Assembly (NCBI GenBank): GCA_965213935.1
Contig: CBDCAO010000011.1
Location: 124,001-188,000 of the forward strand
DNA: 64,000 bases
Source of the DNA: Bin52 sp965213935
GTDB taxonomy: Bacteria > Pseudomonadota > Alphaproteobacteria > Thalassobaculales > Thalassobaculaceae
Direction: 5' to 3'
Made by a program: the position numbers and the translations under genes. Each line of letters begins with the position of its first letter. Position 1 is the first letter of the stretch. The notes below the pieces were generated by a model. That model searched no databases. It was not told where the DNA came from and saw nothing but the letters and a program-made list of their open reading frames with translations. Shown piece by piece: positions 50,251-59,718 of this stretch.

Positions 50251-51891
50251 GTGGCCGAGAGCTTCGATTACGTGATCGTCGGTGCGGGCTCGGCAGGGTG
50301 TGTGCTCGCCAACCGGCTCTCTGCTGACTCGCAAACGAGCGTGTGCCTGCTCGAGGCCGGACCGCCGGACCGGAACCTGTTCATCCACATTCCGGCCGGG
50401 TTCATGAAGACCCTTGTCAACCCGCGGATCAACTGGCTCTACGAAACCGAGCCGAGTCACTGGACCGGCGGGCGGGTCATTGCCGCACCCAGGGGCAAGA
50501 CGCTGGGTGGATCCAGCTCCATCAACGGCCACGTCTACAACCGCGGTCAGCGCATGGACTTCGACAGCTGGTCCCAGCGCGGCAACCCCGGCTGGGGCTA
50601 TGCCGACGTGCTGCCGTATTTCCGGCGCTGCGAACGGCGGCTCGGCACGGGCGACGATACCTACCGCGGACGCGACGGCGCCGTCACGGTGACCGATCTC
50701 GACTGGCGCGACCCGCTGTGCGAGGCCTTCATCGAGGGTGCGGTGCAGCTGGGGATCCCGCGCAACGCGGACTACAACGGCGCCCGCCAGGAAGGCGTGT
50801 CCTACGTTCAGCGCACCACCCGCAACCGGCGCCGTGTCAGCACGGCCCGGGCCTACCTCGCGCCGGCCGGCTCGCGGCGAAACCTCGAGGTTCGCACCGG
50901 TTGCCACGCGACCCGCATCCTGATGTCCGGCCGGCGGGCAACGGGTATCGCCTACGCGAAGGGCGGGCGCGGCGGTGTTGCGCAGGAGGTGCATGCGCGC
51001 CGGGAGGTTGTTCTCTGTGGCGGGACCGTCAATTCGCCGCAGCTGCTGCAGCTCTCGGGCATCGGTCCGGCGCCGTTGCTCCGGGATCTCGGAATCGAGA
51101 CCCTGCATCACCTGCCCGGCGTGGGGGAGAACCTCCGGGACCACTATGCGCCCCGCCTTGTCGGCCGGGTGCGCAACATCCGGACCATCAACGAGCGCTC
51201 GCGCGGTCTGCGGCTGGCGGCCGAGGTGGTGAAGTACTTCACCGGCGGCCAGAGCATCCTCGCGCTCAGCCCGACCCTGGTCTACTGCTTCTGGCATTCC
51301 GACGAGACGGTGCGCAACCATGACCTGCAGCTCACCTTTACCCCGGCAAGCTACAGGGAAGGCGTGCAGTCGCAACTCGACGACGAGCCCGGGTTCACCA
51401 TTGCCGCGTGGCAGCAGCGCCCGGAGAGTTCCGGCTGGGTGCGCGCGCGCACATCCGATCCGTTCGACAAGCCGGTCATCCAGCCGAACTATCTGGCGGC
51501 GGAGACAGACCGGCGGGTCCTGCTCGCCGGCATGAAACTCGCGCGCCGGCTGATGCGGACCGAGTCGCTCGCTCCCTACTTCGCCTACGAGCAGTATCCC
51601 GGCGACCACGTCCGGACCGACGACGAACTTCTCGAAGTCGCCCGCGAGCGCGGGACCACGACCTTTCATGTCATGGGGACCTGCCGGATGGGGCCGGACA
51701 GCGATCCGACGGCGGTCGTGGATCACGAGCTCAGGGTCAGGGGAGTTGAGGGACTGCGGGTGATCGACGCGTCGATCATGCCGTCCATGCTGTCGGCCAA
51801 CCTGAACGCCGCGACCATGATGATCGGCGAGAAGGGGGCGGATCTGGTGCTTGGCCGACCGGCGCCCGACCCCATCATCACACCGGAGTAA
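50251..51891 (+). CDS. GMC-family FAD oxidoreductase (choline dehydrogenase-like), copy 1
   Basis: This 546-aa flavoenzyme has the FAD motif FDYVIVGAGSAGCVLANRLS, the GMC signature PRGKTLGGSSSINGHVYNRG, CGGTVNSPQLLQLSGIG, and the active-site His in FHVMGTCRMG with Asn in SANLNAATMMIGEKGADLV. GMC enzymes oxidise alcohols such as choline, glucose or polyols. The start is a GTG at 50251 behind GGAG/AGAGG. Seven bases separate it from a second, clearly paralogous copy, implying tandem duplication. It is divergent from the molybdoenzyme over 174 bases. Confidence 0.94.
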   Translation: MAESFDYVIVGAGSAGCVLANRLSADSQTSVCLLEAGPPDRNLFIHIPAGFMKTLVNPRINWLYETEPSHWTGGRVIAAPRGKTLGGSSSINGHVYNRGQRMDFDSWSQRGNPGWGYADVLPYFRRCERRLGTGDDTYRGRDGAVTVTDLDWRDPLCEAFIEGAVQLGIPRNADYNGARQEGVSYVQRTTRNRRRVSTARAYLAPAGSRRNLEVRTGCHATRILMSGRRATGIAYAKGGRGGVAQEVHARREVVLCGGTVNSPQLLQLSGIGPAPLLRDLGIETLHHLPGVGENLRDHYAPRLVGRVRNIRTINERSRGLRLAAEVVKYFTGGQSILALSPTLVYCFWHSDETVRNHDLQLTFTPASYREGVQSQLDDEPGFTIAAWQQRPESSGWVRARTSDPFDKPVIQPNYLAAETDRRVLLAGMKLARRLMRTESLAPYFAYEQYPGDHVRTDDELLEVARERGTTTFHVMGTCRMGPDSDPTAVVDHELRVRGVEGLRVIDASIMPSMLSANLNAATMMIGEKGADLVLGRPAPDPIITPE

Positions 51892-51898
51892 GCCACCG

Positions 51899-53542
51899 AT
51901 GCCTGATGTCTTCGACTATGTGATCATTGGTGCGGGTTCGGCCGGCTGCGTGCTCGCCAACCGCCTGACCGAAGACGGACGTCACACGGTGTGCGTGCTC
52001 GAGGCTGGTCCGCCCGACCGCAATCCGTACATCCACATCCCGGCTGGGTTCATCCGGCTGATGAACGACCGGACGGTGAACTGGCTCTACGAGGCGGAAC
52101 CGGGTCACTGGACGGGCGGGCGACGGATCCCGGTACCGCGCGGCAAGACGCTCGGCGGGTCGAGTTCGATCAACGGCATGATCTACAACCGCGGCCAGCG
52201 CCTTGATTTCGACAGCTGGTCGCAACTGGGCAACCAGGGCTGGGGCTACGCCGATGTACTGCCGTACTTCCGGCGCTGCGAGCGCCGGATCGGCGAGGGC
52301 GACGACAGGTTCCGCGGCCGCGACGGCCACCAGCTGGTGGCGGACCTGCCCTATCGGCACCCGTTTTGCGAGATCTTCATGGAGGGCGCCGCATCGCTCG
52401 GGATCCCCCGCAATCCGGACTACAACGGTGAACGCCAGGAAGGGATCAGCTACGTCCAGCGCACGGCGTCGGCGCGATGGCGAATGAGTGCGGCCCGCGC
52501 GTTCCTGAAACCCGCCAGACGGCGGTCCGGGCTTGAGGTGCGCACGCATGCCCATGCCACCGGGCTGCTGTTCGAGGGCCGCCGCGTGGTCGGGGCCGCC
52601 TATCGCAGGGGTGGAAGGAACGGACTCTCGGACGAGGTGCGCGCGCGCAGGGAGGTCATTCTGTGCGGTGGCACCATCAATTCGCCGCAGCTGCTGCAGC
52701 TGTCGGGCATCGGTGACAGCGCGTTCCTGTCCTCGCTCGGGATCGGGACCGTCCACCACCTGCCCGGCGTGGGCGAGAACCTGCGCGATCACTACGCCCC
52801 GCGGTTCGCGGTGCGGGCCCGCAACATCGAGACCCTGAACGAACGGGCGCGCGGGCTCAGGCTCGCGGGCGAGGTCGTGAAGTACCTGGTCGGAGCGCAG
52901 AGCATCGTCAGTCTCAACCCCAGCCTGCTCTACTGTTTCTGGCACTCCGACGAGGCGGCGCGCAACAACGACATCCAGCTCATCTTCACGCCCGCAAGCT
53001 TCGAGATCGGCCGCCACGGCGCATTCGAAGACTACCCCGGCTTTACCGTGGCCGCCTGGCAGCACCGTCCCGAGAGCAGGGGGCATGTGCGGATCCGGAC
53101 ACCGGACCCCTTCGACGCACCGGAAATCCAGCCGAACTATCTTGCTGCGGAGGAGGATCGTGTGGCCTGCGTGTCGGCAATGCGCCTGGCGCGCCGGCTG
53201 ATCCATACCGACGCCATGAAACCCTACGTCGAGTCCGAGGTCTCGCCGGGCGACGAGTTCCAGACCGACGAGGAACTGCTTGAGGCGGCACGCCATGTGG
53301 GCAGCACCACCTACCACGTCATGGGGACCTGCAGAATGGCACCGCACACCGACCCGACGGCTGTGGTGGACAGCAATCTGAAGGTCCGGGGTCTGGAGGG
53401 CCTGCGCGTGATCGATGCCTCGATCATGCCGGCCATGCCGTCGGCCAACCTGAACGCGGCGGTTCTGATGATCGGCGAGAAGGGGGCCGACCTGGTGCTC
53501 GGAAAACCACCGCTCGAGCCGGTCATCGTTGCGGAATGCTGA
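51899..53542 (+). CDS. GMC-family FAD oxidoreductase (choline dehydrogenase-like), copy 2
   Basis: This 547-aa paralogue of the upstream gene begins MPDVFDYVIIGAGSAGCVLANRLTED and keeps the same motifs in the same order (PRGKTLGGSSSINGMIYNRG, GGTINSPQLLQLSGIG, YHVMGTCRMAP, SANLNAAVLMIGEKGADLV). By eye most positions agree; differences cluster in the substrate-side region (for example VADLPYRHPFCEIFMEGAAS versus VTDLDWRDPLCEAFIEGAVQ), which suggests altered substrate use after duplication. Its stop overlaps the start of the mechanosensitive-channel gene by seven bases (ATGCTGA). Confidence 0.94.
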   Translation: MPDVFDYVIIGAGSAGCVLANRLTEDGRHTVCVLEAGPPDRNPYIHIPAGFIRLMNDRTVNWLYEAEPGHWTGGRRIPVPRGKTLGGSSSINGMIYNRGQRLDFDSWSQLGNQGWGYADVLPYFRRCERRIGEGDDRFRGRDGHQLVADLPYRHPFCEIFMEGAASLGIPRNPDYNGERQEGISYVQRTASARWRMSAARAFLKPARRRSGLEVRTHAHATGLLFEGRRVVGAAYRRGGRNGLSDEVRARREVILCGGTINSPQLLQLSGIGDSAFLSSLGIGTVHHLPGVGENLRDHYAPRFAVRARNIETLNERARGLRLAGEVVKYLVGAQSIVSLNPSLLYCFWHSDEAARNNDIQLIFTPASFEIGRHGAFEDYPGFTVAAWQHRPESRGHVRIRTPDPFDAPEIQPNYLAAEEDRVACVSAMRLARRLIHTDAMKPYVESEVSPGDEFQTDEELLEAARHVGSTTYHVMGTCRMAPHTDPTAVVDSNLKVRGLEGLRVIDASIMPAMPSANLNAAVLMIGEKGADLVLGKPPLEPVIVAEC

Positions 53543-55641
53543 GGCTGCTGCGCCGCGCACTGTCGGCGATCGGCCTCGTCCTGGTGCTCGCGGGGCCGGC
53601 GGCGGCAGCCGACGGCGAACCGGATCCTGCGGCCACCCGCGAACTCGAACAGCTGCTCCAGGCGCTCGAGGACCCGGAACGGCGTAACCGTCTGCTAACG
53701 GCGCTGCGCGCTGGACTTGATGCGGAGCGGCCCCCGCCGGACAACGCGGCGGACGCGGCGGCGAGTGGCCTCGCTGCCGGCTCGGCGATCCGTGCGCTCC
53801 AGGGACTGGCGGCGCTGCCGCGCTGGCTGCACCAGCAGGTTTCCATTCCCGACCGACGTGATTTCTGGCTCGGAACCGGCGTGGTCGGCATCCTGCTGCC
53901 GCTGCTCGTCGCCCTGGTGGCGCGCGGACTTCTTGCGGCGTTCACCCGACCCGCGATGCGACGGTTGCGCGAGGCATCCGTGCCGCAGTGGCGCCGGCGC
54001 GTTGCGCGGGCAGCGGTCCACGGGGTGCTTGACGCACTTCCTGCCCTCGGTGTCCTCGTGGCCGGATCGCTCGCGGTCTCTGTATTCGAGCAGTCGCTGT
54101 CATCGACGCGGACCGCCACGTTCATCGTGCAGGCTGCCGCACTACACGCGGCGGTCGGGGTGGCGGCAAGGCTGATCCTGGCGCCCGCAGCGCCGGCATT
54201 CCGGCCGGTCGCGGTCGAAACGGAAACCGCGAGCCTGCTGCACCGGTGGGTCCTGCGGCTGTCGGTGGTGGTGATCACCGGATACGTGCTGGTCACGGTG
54301 GCGGTACCGCTCGGGGCAAGCCTGACCATCGCCGAGGGGATCAGGGTCACGGTTGCGCTGGCGCTGACCGTGGTCGCGCTGATTGTCATCTGGCGGGTGC
54401 GGCGCCCGGTCACCGACTGGATCCGCGGTACGGGAACCTCGCTTGCGCGCCGCGGGATTGCCGACATCTGGTACCTGTTCGCCATCCTCTACCTGCTGCT
54501 GCTTTTCGGCGGCTTCGTTACCGGAGGGGACGGCGGTTTCGGCCTGCTGATGAGGGCGACCGCCGTCACCATCGCGACGCTTGGCGTATCGGTGCTGCTG
54601 GTCCACGTGTCCGGGCGGGCACTCGGGCATCTGTTCAGCGTGTCGCCGGAACTGGACCTGCTCAGTCCCGGCCTGCGCGAGCGCAGCACCGTCTACCGGC
54701 GCGTCGCGACAGGTCTCATCCGGGTTCTGATCTACGGCATCGCGCTCCTGGTGATCCTGCAGGCCTGGCAGTTCGACGTGATCGGGCTGATCGATCCCGG
54801 GTTCCGCGTCGTGATGGTGAAGAACGGCATCGCGATCCTGTTCGTGGTCGGTCTGGGTCTCGCGGTCTGGGAGGTGTCAACGGCAGCCCTGGCACGGCTC
54901 GGCGCCCGCGAAGGCCAGCAGGGCAGCCGGGCCCGCACCCTGCTGCCGCTGCTGCGGCGCCTCATCCTGATCTCGCTGCTGGTGCTCGGCGGCCTGGTCA
55001 TCCTCTCCCTGCTCGGCATCGACATCACGCCGCTGCTGGCGGGCGCCGGCGTGGTGGGGCTCGCGGTCGGATTCGGGTCCCAGGCCCTGGTCCGCGACTT
55101 CATTACCGGGCTGTTCATCCTCATCGAGGATTCGATCTCGGTCGGGGACGTCGTAACCATCGGCGGACATACCGGCGTGGTCGAGGACCTGTCGGTCCGC
55201 ACCGTTCGCCTGCGCGACCTGCAGGGCACGGTGCACGTGGTGCCGTTCGGCGACGTGACCAGCATCGAGAACTTTACCCGGGAGTATTCCTTTGCAGTCA
55301 TGGATATCGGCGTCGGCTACCGGGAGGACACCGACCGGGTATGCGAGGTGCTCGAGAAGGTGGGTGAGGAACTGCGTGCCGATCCCGACTGGGCCGAACG
55401 GATCCTTGATCCGCTGCAGATCCTGGGCGTCGACCAGCTGGCCGACAGCGCGGTGGTGATCCGCTGCCGGTTCCGGACCATGCCGATCCAGCAGTGGGGC
55501 GTGCGCCGGGCCTTCCTCCGGCTGGTGAAGAAGCGGTTCGACGAACAGGGGATCGAGATCCCGTTCCCGCAAACCACGGTCCATTTCGGGCCGGACACAT
55601 CCCCGGAGCTGCTGGCGCCGGCGCCGCCGCCCGCTCAGTGA
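53536..55641 (+). CDS. MscS-family mechanosensitive ion channel, large form
   Basis: This 701-aa protein has a signal peptide (residues 1-25), a periplasmic coiled-coil-prone region, many transmembrane segments, and a C-terminal MscS core: GVVGLAVGFGSQALVRDFITGLFILIEDSISVGDVVTIGGHTGVVEDLSVRTVRLRD. The Gly/Ala-rich pore helix (LLAGAGVVGLAVGFGSQ) and the beta and carboxy domains follow. It should release solutes during osmotic downshock. The seven-base overlap with the GMC gene suggests one transcript, linking osmolyte oxidation (choline-like) with osmotic release; the link is inference. Its stop overlaps the convergent stress-protein stop. Confidence 0.93.
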   Translation: MLRLLRRALSAIGLVLVLAGPAAAADGEPDPAATRELEQLLQALEDPERRNRLLTALRAGLDAERPPPDNAADAAASGLAAGSAIRALQGLAALPRWLHQQVSIPDRRDFWLGTGVVGILLPLLVALVARGLLAAFTRPAMRRLREASVPQWRRRVARAAVHGVLDALPALGVLVAGSLAVSVFEQSLSSTRTATFIVQAAALHAAVGVAARLILAPAAPAFRPVAVETETASLLHRWVLRLSVVVITGYVLVTVAVPLGASLTIAEGIRVTVALALTVVALIVIWRVRRPVTDWIRGTGTSLARRGIADIWYLFAILYLLLLFGGFVTGGDGGFGLLMRATAVTIATLGVSVLLVHVSGRALGHLFSVSPELDLLSPGLRERSTVYRRVATGLIRVLIYGIALLVILQAWQFDVIGLIDPGFRVVMVKNGIAILFVVGLGLAVWEVSTAALARLGAREGQQGSRARTLLPLLRRLILISLLVLGGLVILSLLGIDITPLLAGAGVVGLAVGFGSQALVRDFITGLFILIEDSISVGDVVTIGGHTGVVEDLSVRTVRLRDLQGTVHVVPFGDVTSIENFTREYSFAVMDIGVGYREDTDRVCEVLEKVGEELRADPDWAERILDPLQILGVDQLADSAVVIRCRFRTMPIQQWGVRRAFLRLVKKRFDEQGIEIPFPQTTVHFGPDTSPELLAPAPPPAQ

Positions 55642-56453
55642 GCGAACATCACCGGGAGCTGCGCGTCGCGAAGGATGTCCCGGGTCGCGCCTCCGAAGAA
55701 GACCTGGGTGATGCGGCTCTGGGTGTAGGCGCCCTTGAGCAGCAGGTCGGCGCCGAGCCGGGACGCCTCGTGCAGGATCCTGTCACCGAACTCGCCGCGG
55801 GACCGCGCCACCTGGTGCAGCCGCGCGTTCACTCCGGTATCCCGGAGATAGGCCGTGACCGCCGGTCCGTCCGGACCTTCGACGTACCAGTCGTCGAGCG
55901 CGATCACCCAGACCTCGCGGGCATTGCGCAGCAGGTTGATGGCAAGCCCGATCAGTCGCGCGGTCTCGCTGCTCCTGTTCCAGGCGATCGCGACCACCTC
56001 CCCGACCGGGCGGTCCCAGCCCCCGGGCGAGACCAGCATCGGCCTGCCGCTCATGAACAGCAGCTGCTCCATGACCGAGACGGCGTTGCCTGCAAGCGAC
56101 TCGCGCGAGACGATCGAGAGGTCACTGATCCGGGCGGCCATGCCGAGTTCCCGCCAGCTTCCGATCGGGTCGGGGTCGACCTCGAGGCGGGTGCCGTGCG
56201 CCGCCCCGGCGGCCGCGGCGATCCTGGTCTCCAGCACCGCCCGGGCGCGCGCGACATCGTCGAGCGAAACGTCTTCCCGGCTCGCGTGGCCGCTCAGTCC
56301 CCAGCTCATCGGATCGACCGCCTGGTCGTCAGTGCCCGCCCGGTAGAGCTTGACCAGCACGTCCGCGCCAAAGCGCCCGGCGATCGACAGTGCCGCGTCC
56401 ACCGGGAGTGCGGCAACGACATGGATAGCGGCGGGCATGAGCAGGCGTTTCAT
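55635..56453 (-). CDS. Universal stress protein family (two-domain)
   Basis: This 272-aa protein contains an atypical N-terminal half (MKRLLMPAAIHVVAALPVDAALSIAGRFGADVLVKLY) and a recognisable second Usp domain with EVVAIAWNRSSETARLIGLAINLL, GEFGDRILHEASRLGADLLLKGAYTQSRITQVFFGGATRDILRDAQLPVMFAH. The C-terminal G-x-x-T-R-D-I-L-x-x-A-x-x-P-V tail is the usual Usp ending. ATP-binding residues (G-x2-G-x9-G) are only partly preserved. The stop overlaps that of the mscS gene tail to tail. Divergent from the MBL gene over 121 bases. Confidence 0.88.
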   Translation of the reverse strand: MKRLLMPAAIHVVAALPVDAALSIAGRFGADVLVKLYRAGTDDQAVDPMSWGLSGHASREDVSLDDVARARAVLETRIAAAAGAAHGTRLEVDPDPIGSWRELGMAARISDLSIVSRESLAGNAVSVMEQLLFMSGRPMLVSPGGWDRPVGEVVAIAWNRSSETARLIGLAINLLRNAREVWVIALDDWYVEGPDGPAVTAYLRDTGVNARLHQVARSRGEFGDRILHEASRLGADLLLKGAYTQSRITQVFFGGATRDILRDAQLPVMFAH

Positions 56454-56574
56454 CGGGAGGCCTCCGGGTGACCGGGCACACTTACCATCTGGCGACCCGC
56501 GGCCAAACGTTGACGGTGCCCGGCCGCGGTCCGGATGCTACTGTCCGGCAATGCACCGGACGGGGAGGGGCGTC

Positions 56575-57453
56575 ATGCACAGGTTGGGCGAACTTGAAAT
56601 CATGCGGGTGGTCGAGAGCGAGGTCCCGATCTTTCCGACCATGTCGTTCTTTCCCGATGCCGATCCCGCGGTGATCGAGGCGCACCGGGACTGGCTGATG
56701 CCGAGGTTCATCAGCCCGGAAACCGACGAGGTCATCCTGTGCATCCAGTCCTACGTCATCCGCACCCGTCATCACATCATCCTCGTCGATACCTGCGTCG
56801 GCAACCACAAGACCCGGCCGGCCCGGCCCATGTGGCACATGCAGGACCGGCCGTGGCTGGCGGACCTTGCCGCTGCCGGCGTTGCGCCGGAGGACGTCGA
56901 CTTCGTGCTGTGTACCCACCTGCACGTCGATCACGTCGGGTGGAATACCAGGCTCGTCGACGGACGCTGGGTTCCGACCTTCCCGAACGCCAGGTACATC
57001 TTCTCGCGCACGGAATACGAGGCCTGGCTGGGGCGATACCGGGCCGGCGAGGCAATGCCGGTTCCGGAGGTGTTCGAGGACAGCGTGCTGCCGATCGTCG
57101 AGTCGGGACAGGCGCTGATCGTCGAGGATGACCACCAGATCGACGACGGCATGTGGATCGAGCCGTCCCCCGGTCACACTCCGGGGCACGTGATGCTGAA
57201 CCTGGCGTCGGGAGCCGCGCGCGGCCTGATGACCGGGGACGTGATTCACCATCCGCTGCAATTGCTGCGGCCGGAGTGGTCGTGCCGGGCGTGCGAGGAT
57301 CCAGGGCAGTCGGCCCGCACCCGCCAGGCGATGCTGGCCCGGATCGCGGACACCGACACGCTGCTCTGCCCGGCCCATTTCGCCTCACCGAGCATGGGAC
57401 ACGTGCTCTCCCGCCCGGCGGGCGGCTACGACTACCGGTTCCTCGGCGAGTAG
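56575..57453 (+). CDS. MBL-fold metallo-hydrolase
   Basis: This 292-aa protein has the metallo-beta-lactamase metal-binding motif CTHLHVDHVGWN (near residue 107), GHTPGHVML, MTGDVIHHPLQL and CPAHFASPSMGHV, giving a complete His/Asp binuclear site. Relatives include lactonases and related hydrolases of the AHL-lactonase/AttM-like class, but the length and N-terminus (MHRLGELEIMRVVESEVPIFP) do not fix a substrate. ATG 56575 is preferred because GGGGAGGGG lies just before it; ATG 56551 is in frame. Confidence 0.92.
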   Translation: MHRLGELEIMRVVESEVPIFPTMSFFPDADPAVIEAHRDWLMPRFISPETDEVILCIQSYVIRTRHHIILVDTCVGNHKTRPARPMWHMQDRPWLADLAAAGVAPEDVDFVLCTHLHVDHVGWNTRLVDGRWVPTFPNARYIFSRTEYEAWLGRYRAGEAMPVPEVFEDSVLPIVESGQALIVEDDHQIDDGMWIEPSPGHTPGHVMLNLASGAARGLMTGDVIHHPLQLLRPEWSCRACEDPGQSARTRQAMLARIADTDTLLCPAHFASPSMGHVLSRPAGGYDYRFLGE

Positions 57454-57468
57454 CCTGGGCACCTCGGC

Positions 57469-57795
57469 CTATCGGACGGACGAGAACGAGGTGGGGACCA
57501 GGATCTGGTTGGAGACCGATGCGACGATGGCGCCGTCGGCCTCGGTGCGCGCCCGCTTTTCATGCCACTCGGGATCGGACGCGAACGCGTTCCACTTCTC
57601 GTCCCGCTCGGCGAGCGAGTTCCATTCAAGCAGGTAGTACAGGGCCTGGTTCGACTCGCCGATGCCGACAGTCCAGAACCCGGCCTGGCGAATTCCGTGC
57701 CGCTCCCACAGTCCGAGGGTGATGGTCTCGAACCGCTCGAGCAGTGCCGGCAACCGGCCGGGAACACAGTGGTAGATGCGCAGTTCGTGGATCAT
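57469..57795 (-). CDS. NIPSNAP family protein
   Basis: This 108-aa protein begins MIHELRIYHCVPGRLPALLERFE and contains GFWTVGIGESNQALYYLLEWNSLAERDEKWNAFASDPEW, the NIPSNAP ferredoxin-like pattern. Function is unknown for bacterial members, though many flank catabolic genes. It ends 15 bases from the convergent MBL stop. Start ATG 57795 is the family's usual beginning. Confidence 0.9.
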   Translation of the reverse strand: MIHELRIYHCVPGRLPALLERFETITLGLWERHGIRQAGFWTVGIGESNQALYYLLEWNSLAERDEKWNAFASDPEWHEKRARTEADGAIVASVSNQILVPTSFSSVR

Positions 57796-58031
57796 GGTGC
57801 GGGCTCCCCGGTCAAGGTCACGTCTGCGCAAGTCCTACACCAGTACCGCCGGCTCGCTCAACCGGGGTTGCGGGATTACCCGAACGCGCAAACCGCTCGA
57901 CAACAGGTCCCATTTCAATCCCTCGCGGCATGTCCTTGAGGCGTTTCACTGTCGACCAGTCACGTCGCCGTGGGTACCGCAGTGCCCGCCAGGGTGCTGA
58001 TGCGCGGTCGGCGATTTGCCGTCGACCATCG

Positions 58032-59705
58032 TCACGCCGGCGGAAACCACGCGGCCGGGGCCCGCGGCTCGGGGTCGGTCGCAACATCGACCACATTCGG
58101 CACACCGGAGGCGATCCCGGCCTCGATCGCGGGTGCGATGGCACCCGGATCCTCGACCCTGACGCCGCGGCAACCAAAGCCCTCCGCGACTCGCGCGAAG
58201 TCCACCGGCTCGAAGTGCGTCAAGTCCTGGGTGCGGCCATTGCGCCCGCCGTACGCTGCACGCACACCGGAAATGTCCTGCCCCAAGGCCGAGTTGTTGT
58301 TAACCACCACGGTGACGGGAATGTTCCAGCGCCTCGCAGTCTCGAGCTCCGGCAAGTGGTAGTAAAAGGCGCCGTCGCCGCAGAAGCAAACGACCGGTGT
58401 ATCGGGCAGCGCCGATTGGGCTCCGAGCGAGGCTGGCAGACTCCAGCCGAGCGAGCCCGCGGCACGCAGATACCGTTGACCCGGCCGGGTGAGCGCTACA
58501 TGGGTGCCCGTCCAGATGCCGCTGTGGCCGGTGTCGGCGACGAGCAAGGCGTTGGCCGGTAATACGCGTTCGAGCTCGCTGCACAGCCGCTCGACCGTAA
58601 TCGGCGATGCGCTGGACGTGCGCAGCGGCTCTACCTCGGCGAGCCATGCACGCCGCAGACTCATGACACGCTCGTGCCACGCGCTGCGATCGCGACGACC
58701 GAGCCGCTCGACGAGCGCGGTGAGCGCGAGACCCGCGTCACCGAGCAGGCCATGCGCTCCCGGAAAGTTGCGGGCGAGTTCGGTCGCATCTGCATCAATC
58801 TGGACCACCACCGCATCAGGCCGCACGACCCGCCAGTTTCCGGTCGACATATCGCTCGTGTCGCTGCCGACATACAGCACCAGGTCGGCTTCATGCACGA
58901 TGCGGTTCGCGTAGGGTGCCGAGTAATTGCCGACCACTCCCACCACTGGATCGAGGCTGTCCTCGATCAGCCCCTTGGCGTCGAGCCCGTAGGCGATGGG
59001 TATGCCGGATGCCGCAAGCGCACGTAGCGGTTGTGCTGCCGCACCGACGACGGCGCCGGCGCCGAGGACTGCAATCGGGCGCTCGGCTGCATCGATCAAC
59101 CTGGCCGCCGCGGCAACATCTTCGGCATCGGGCATGGAGCGATAGGCGGGTGCTCTTCCGTGCCGCGTTTCCGCGACGATCGGCTCTGTCACCTCGCCCC
59201 GCTCGACCAGCTCGGCGGAGAGCCCGGCGAGGTCGAGGTGCACGGGCAACGGCTTCGGCGCGCTCGCCTCGCGCATCGCCTGACGAAGCAGAAAAGGCAG
59301 CTCCGGAGCGGCTTCAACACTCGCAGAGAATCGTGTAACCGCCGAAAAGAGCGGCCGGTGATCGACTTCCTGATAGGCATTGCGGTGGAGCTGGGGGATG
59401 GGCTTGTGACCCGTCACCGCGAGCACCGGCGAACGAGCCAGGTAGGCGTCCTGCAGCCCGGCCGCGAGATTCGCTGCGCCCACGGCTTGCGCCATGCAGA
59501 CGCCGACGCGGCCAGTGGCACGGGCGTAACCGTCGGCCATGTACGCCGCCGCCTTCTCGCTGTGGGCCATGATGCGGGTCACCCCGAGCGCTTCGAGCTC
59601 GATCAGGGTGTGTCGCCCGACCGCCTCCATGAAGAACACGTGAGTGACGCCGTATTCGACGAGTGAACGTGCCAGATACTGGGCACCCGTCATCGACTCG
59701 GGCAT
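58032..59705 (-). CDS. Thiamine pyrophosphate-dependent enzyme, acetolactate synthase-like
   Basis: This 557-aa protein has the ThDP-family layout: N-terminal pyrimidine-binding domain (MTGAQYLARSLVEYGVTHVFFMEA...IMAHSEKAAAYMADGYARATG) with the conserved cofactor-activating glutamate at residue 50, a central domain (ERPIAVLGAGAVVGAAAQPL) and the C-terminal GDGAFYYHLPELETARRWNIPVTVVVNNNS metal/diphosphate motif. Family members decarboxylate 2-keto acids or condense pyruvate; the reaction is not fixed. No small regulatory subunit is adjacent. Start ATG 59705. The DUF4338 gene ends 13 bases upstream. Confidence 0.92.
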   Translation of the reverse strand: MPESMTGAQYLARSLVEYGVTHVFFMEAVGRHTLIELEALGVTRIMAHSEKAAAYMADGYARATGRVGVCMAQAVGAANLAAGLQDAYLARSPVLAVTGHKPIPQLHRNAYQEVDHRPLFSAVTRFSASVEAAPELPFLLRQAMREASAPKPLPVHLDLAGLSAELVERGEVTEPIVAETRHGRAPAYRSMPDAEDVAAAARLIDAAERPIAVLGAGAVVGAAAQPLRALAASGIPIAYGLDAKGLIEDSLDPVVGVVGNYSAPYANRIVHEADLVLYVGSDTSDMSTGNWRVVRPDAVVVQIDADATELARNFPGAHGLLGDAGLALTALVERLGRRDRSAWHERVMSLRRAWLAEVEPLRTSSASPITVERLCSELERVLPANALLVADTGHSGIWTGTHVALTRPGQRYLRAAGSLGWSLPASLGAQSALPDTPVVCFCGDGAFYYHLPELETARRWNIPVTVVVNNNSALGQDISGVRAAYGGRNGRTQDLTHFEPVDFARVAEGFGCRGVRVEDPGAIAPAIEAGIASGVPNVVDVATDPEPRAPAAWFPPA

Positions 59706-59718
59706 GATTCGACCACCC

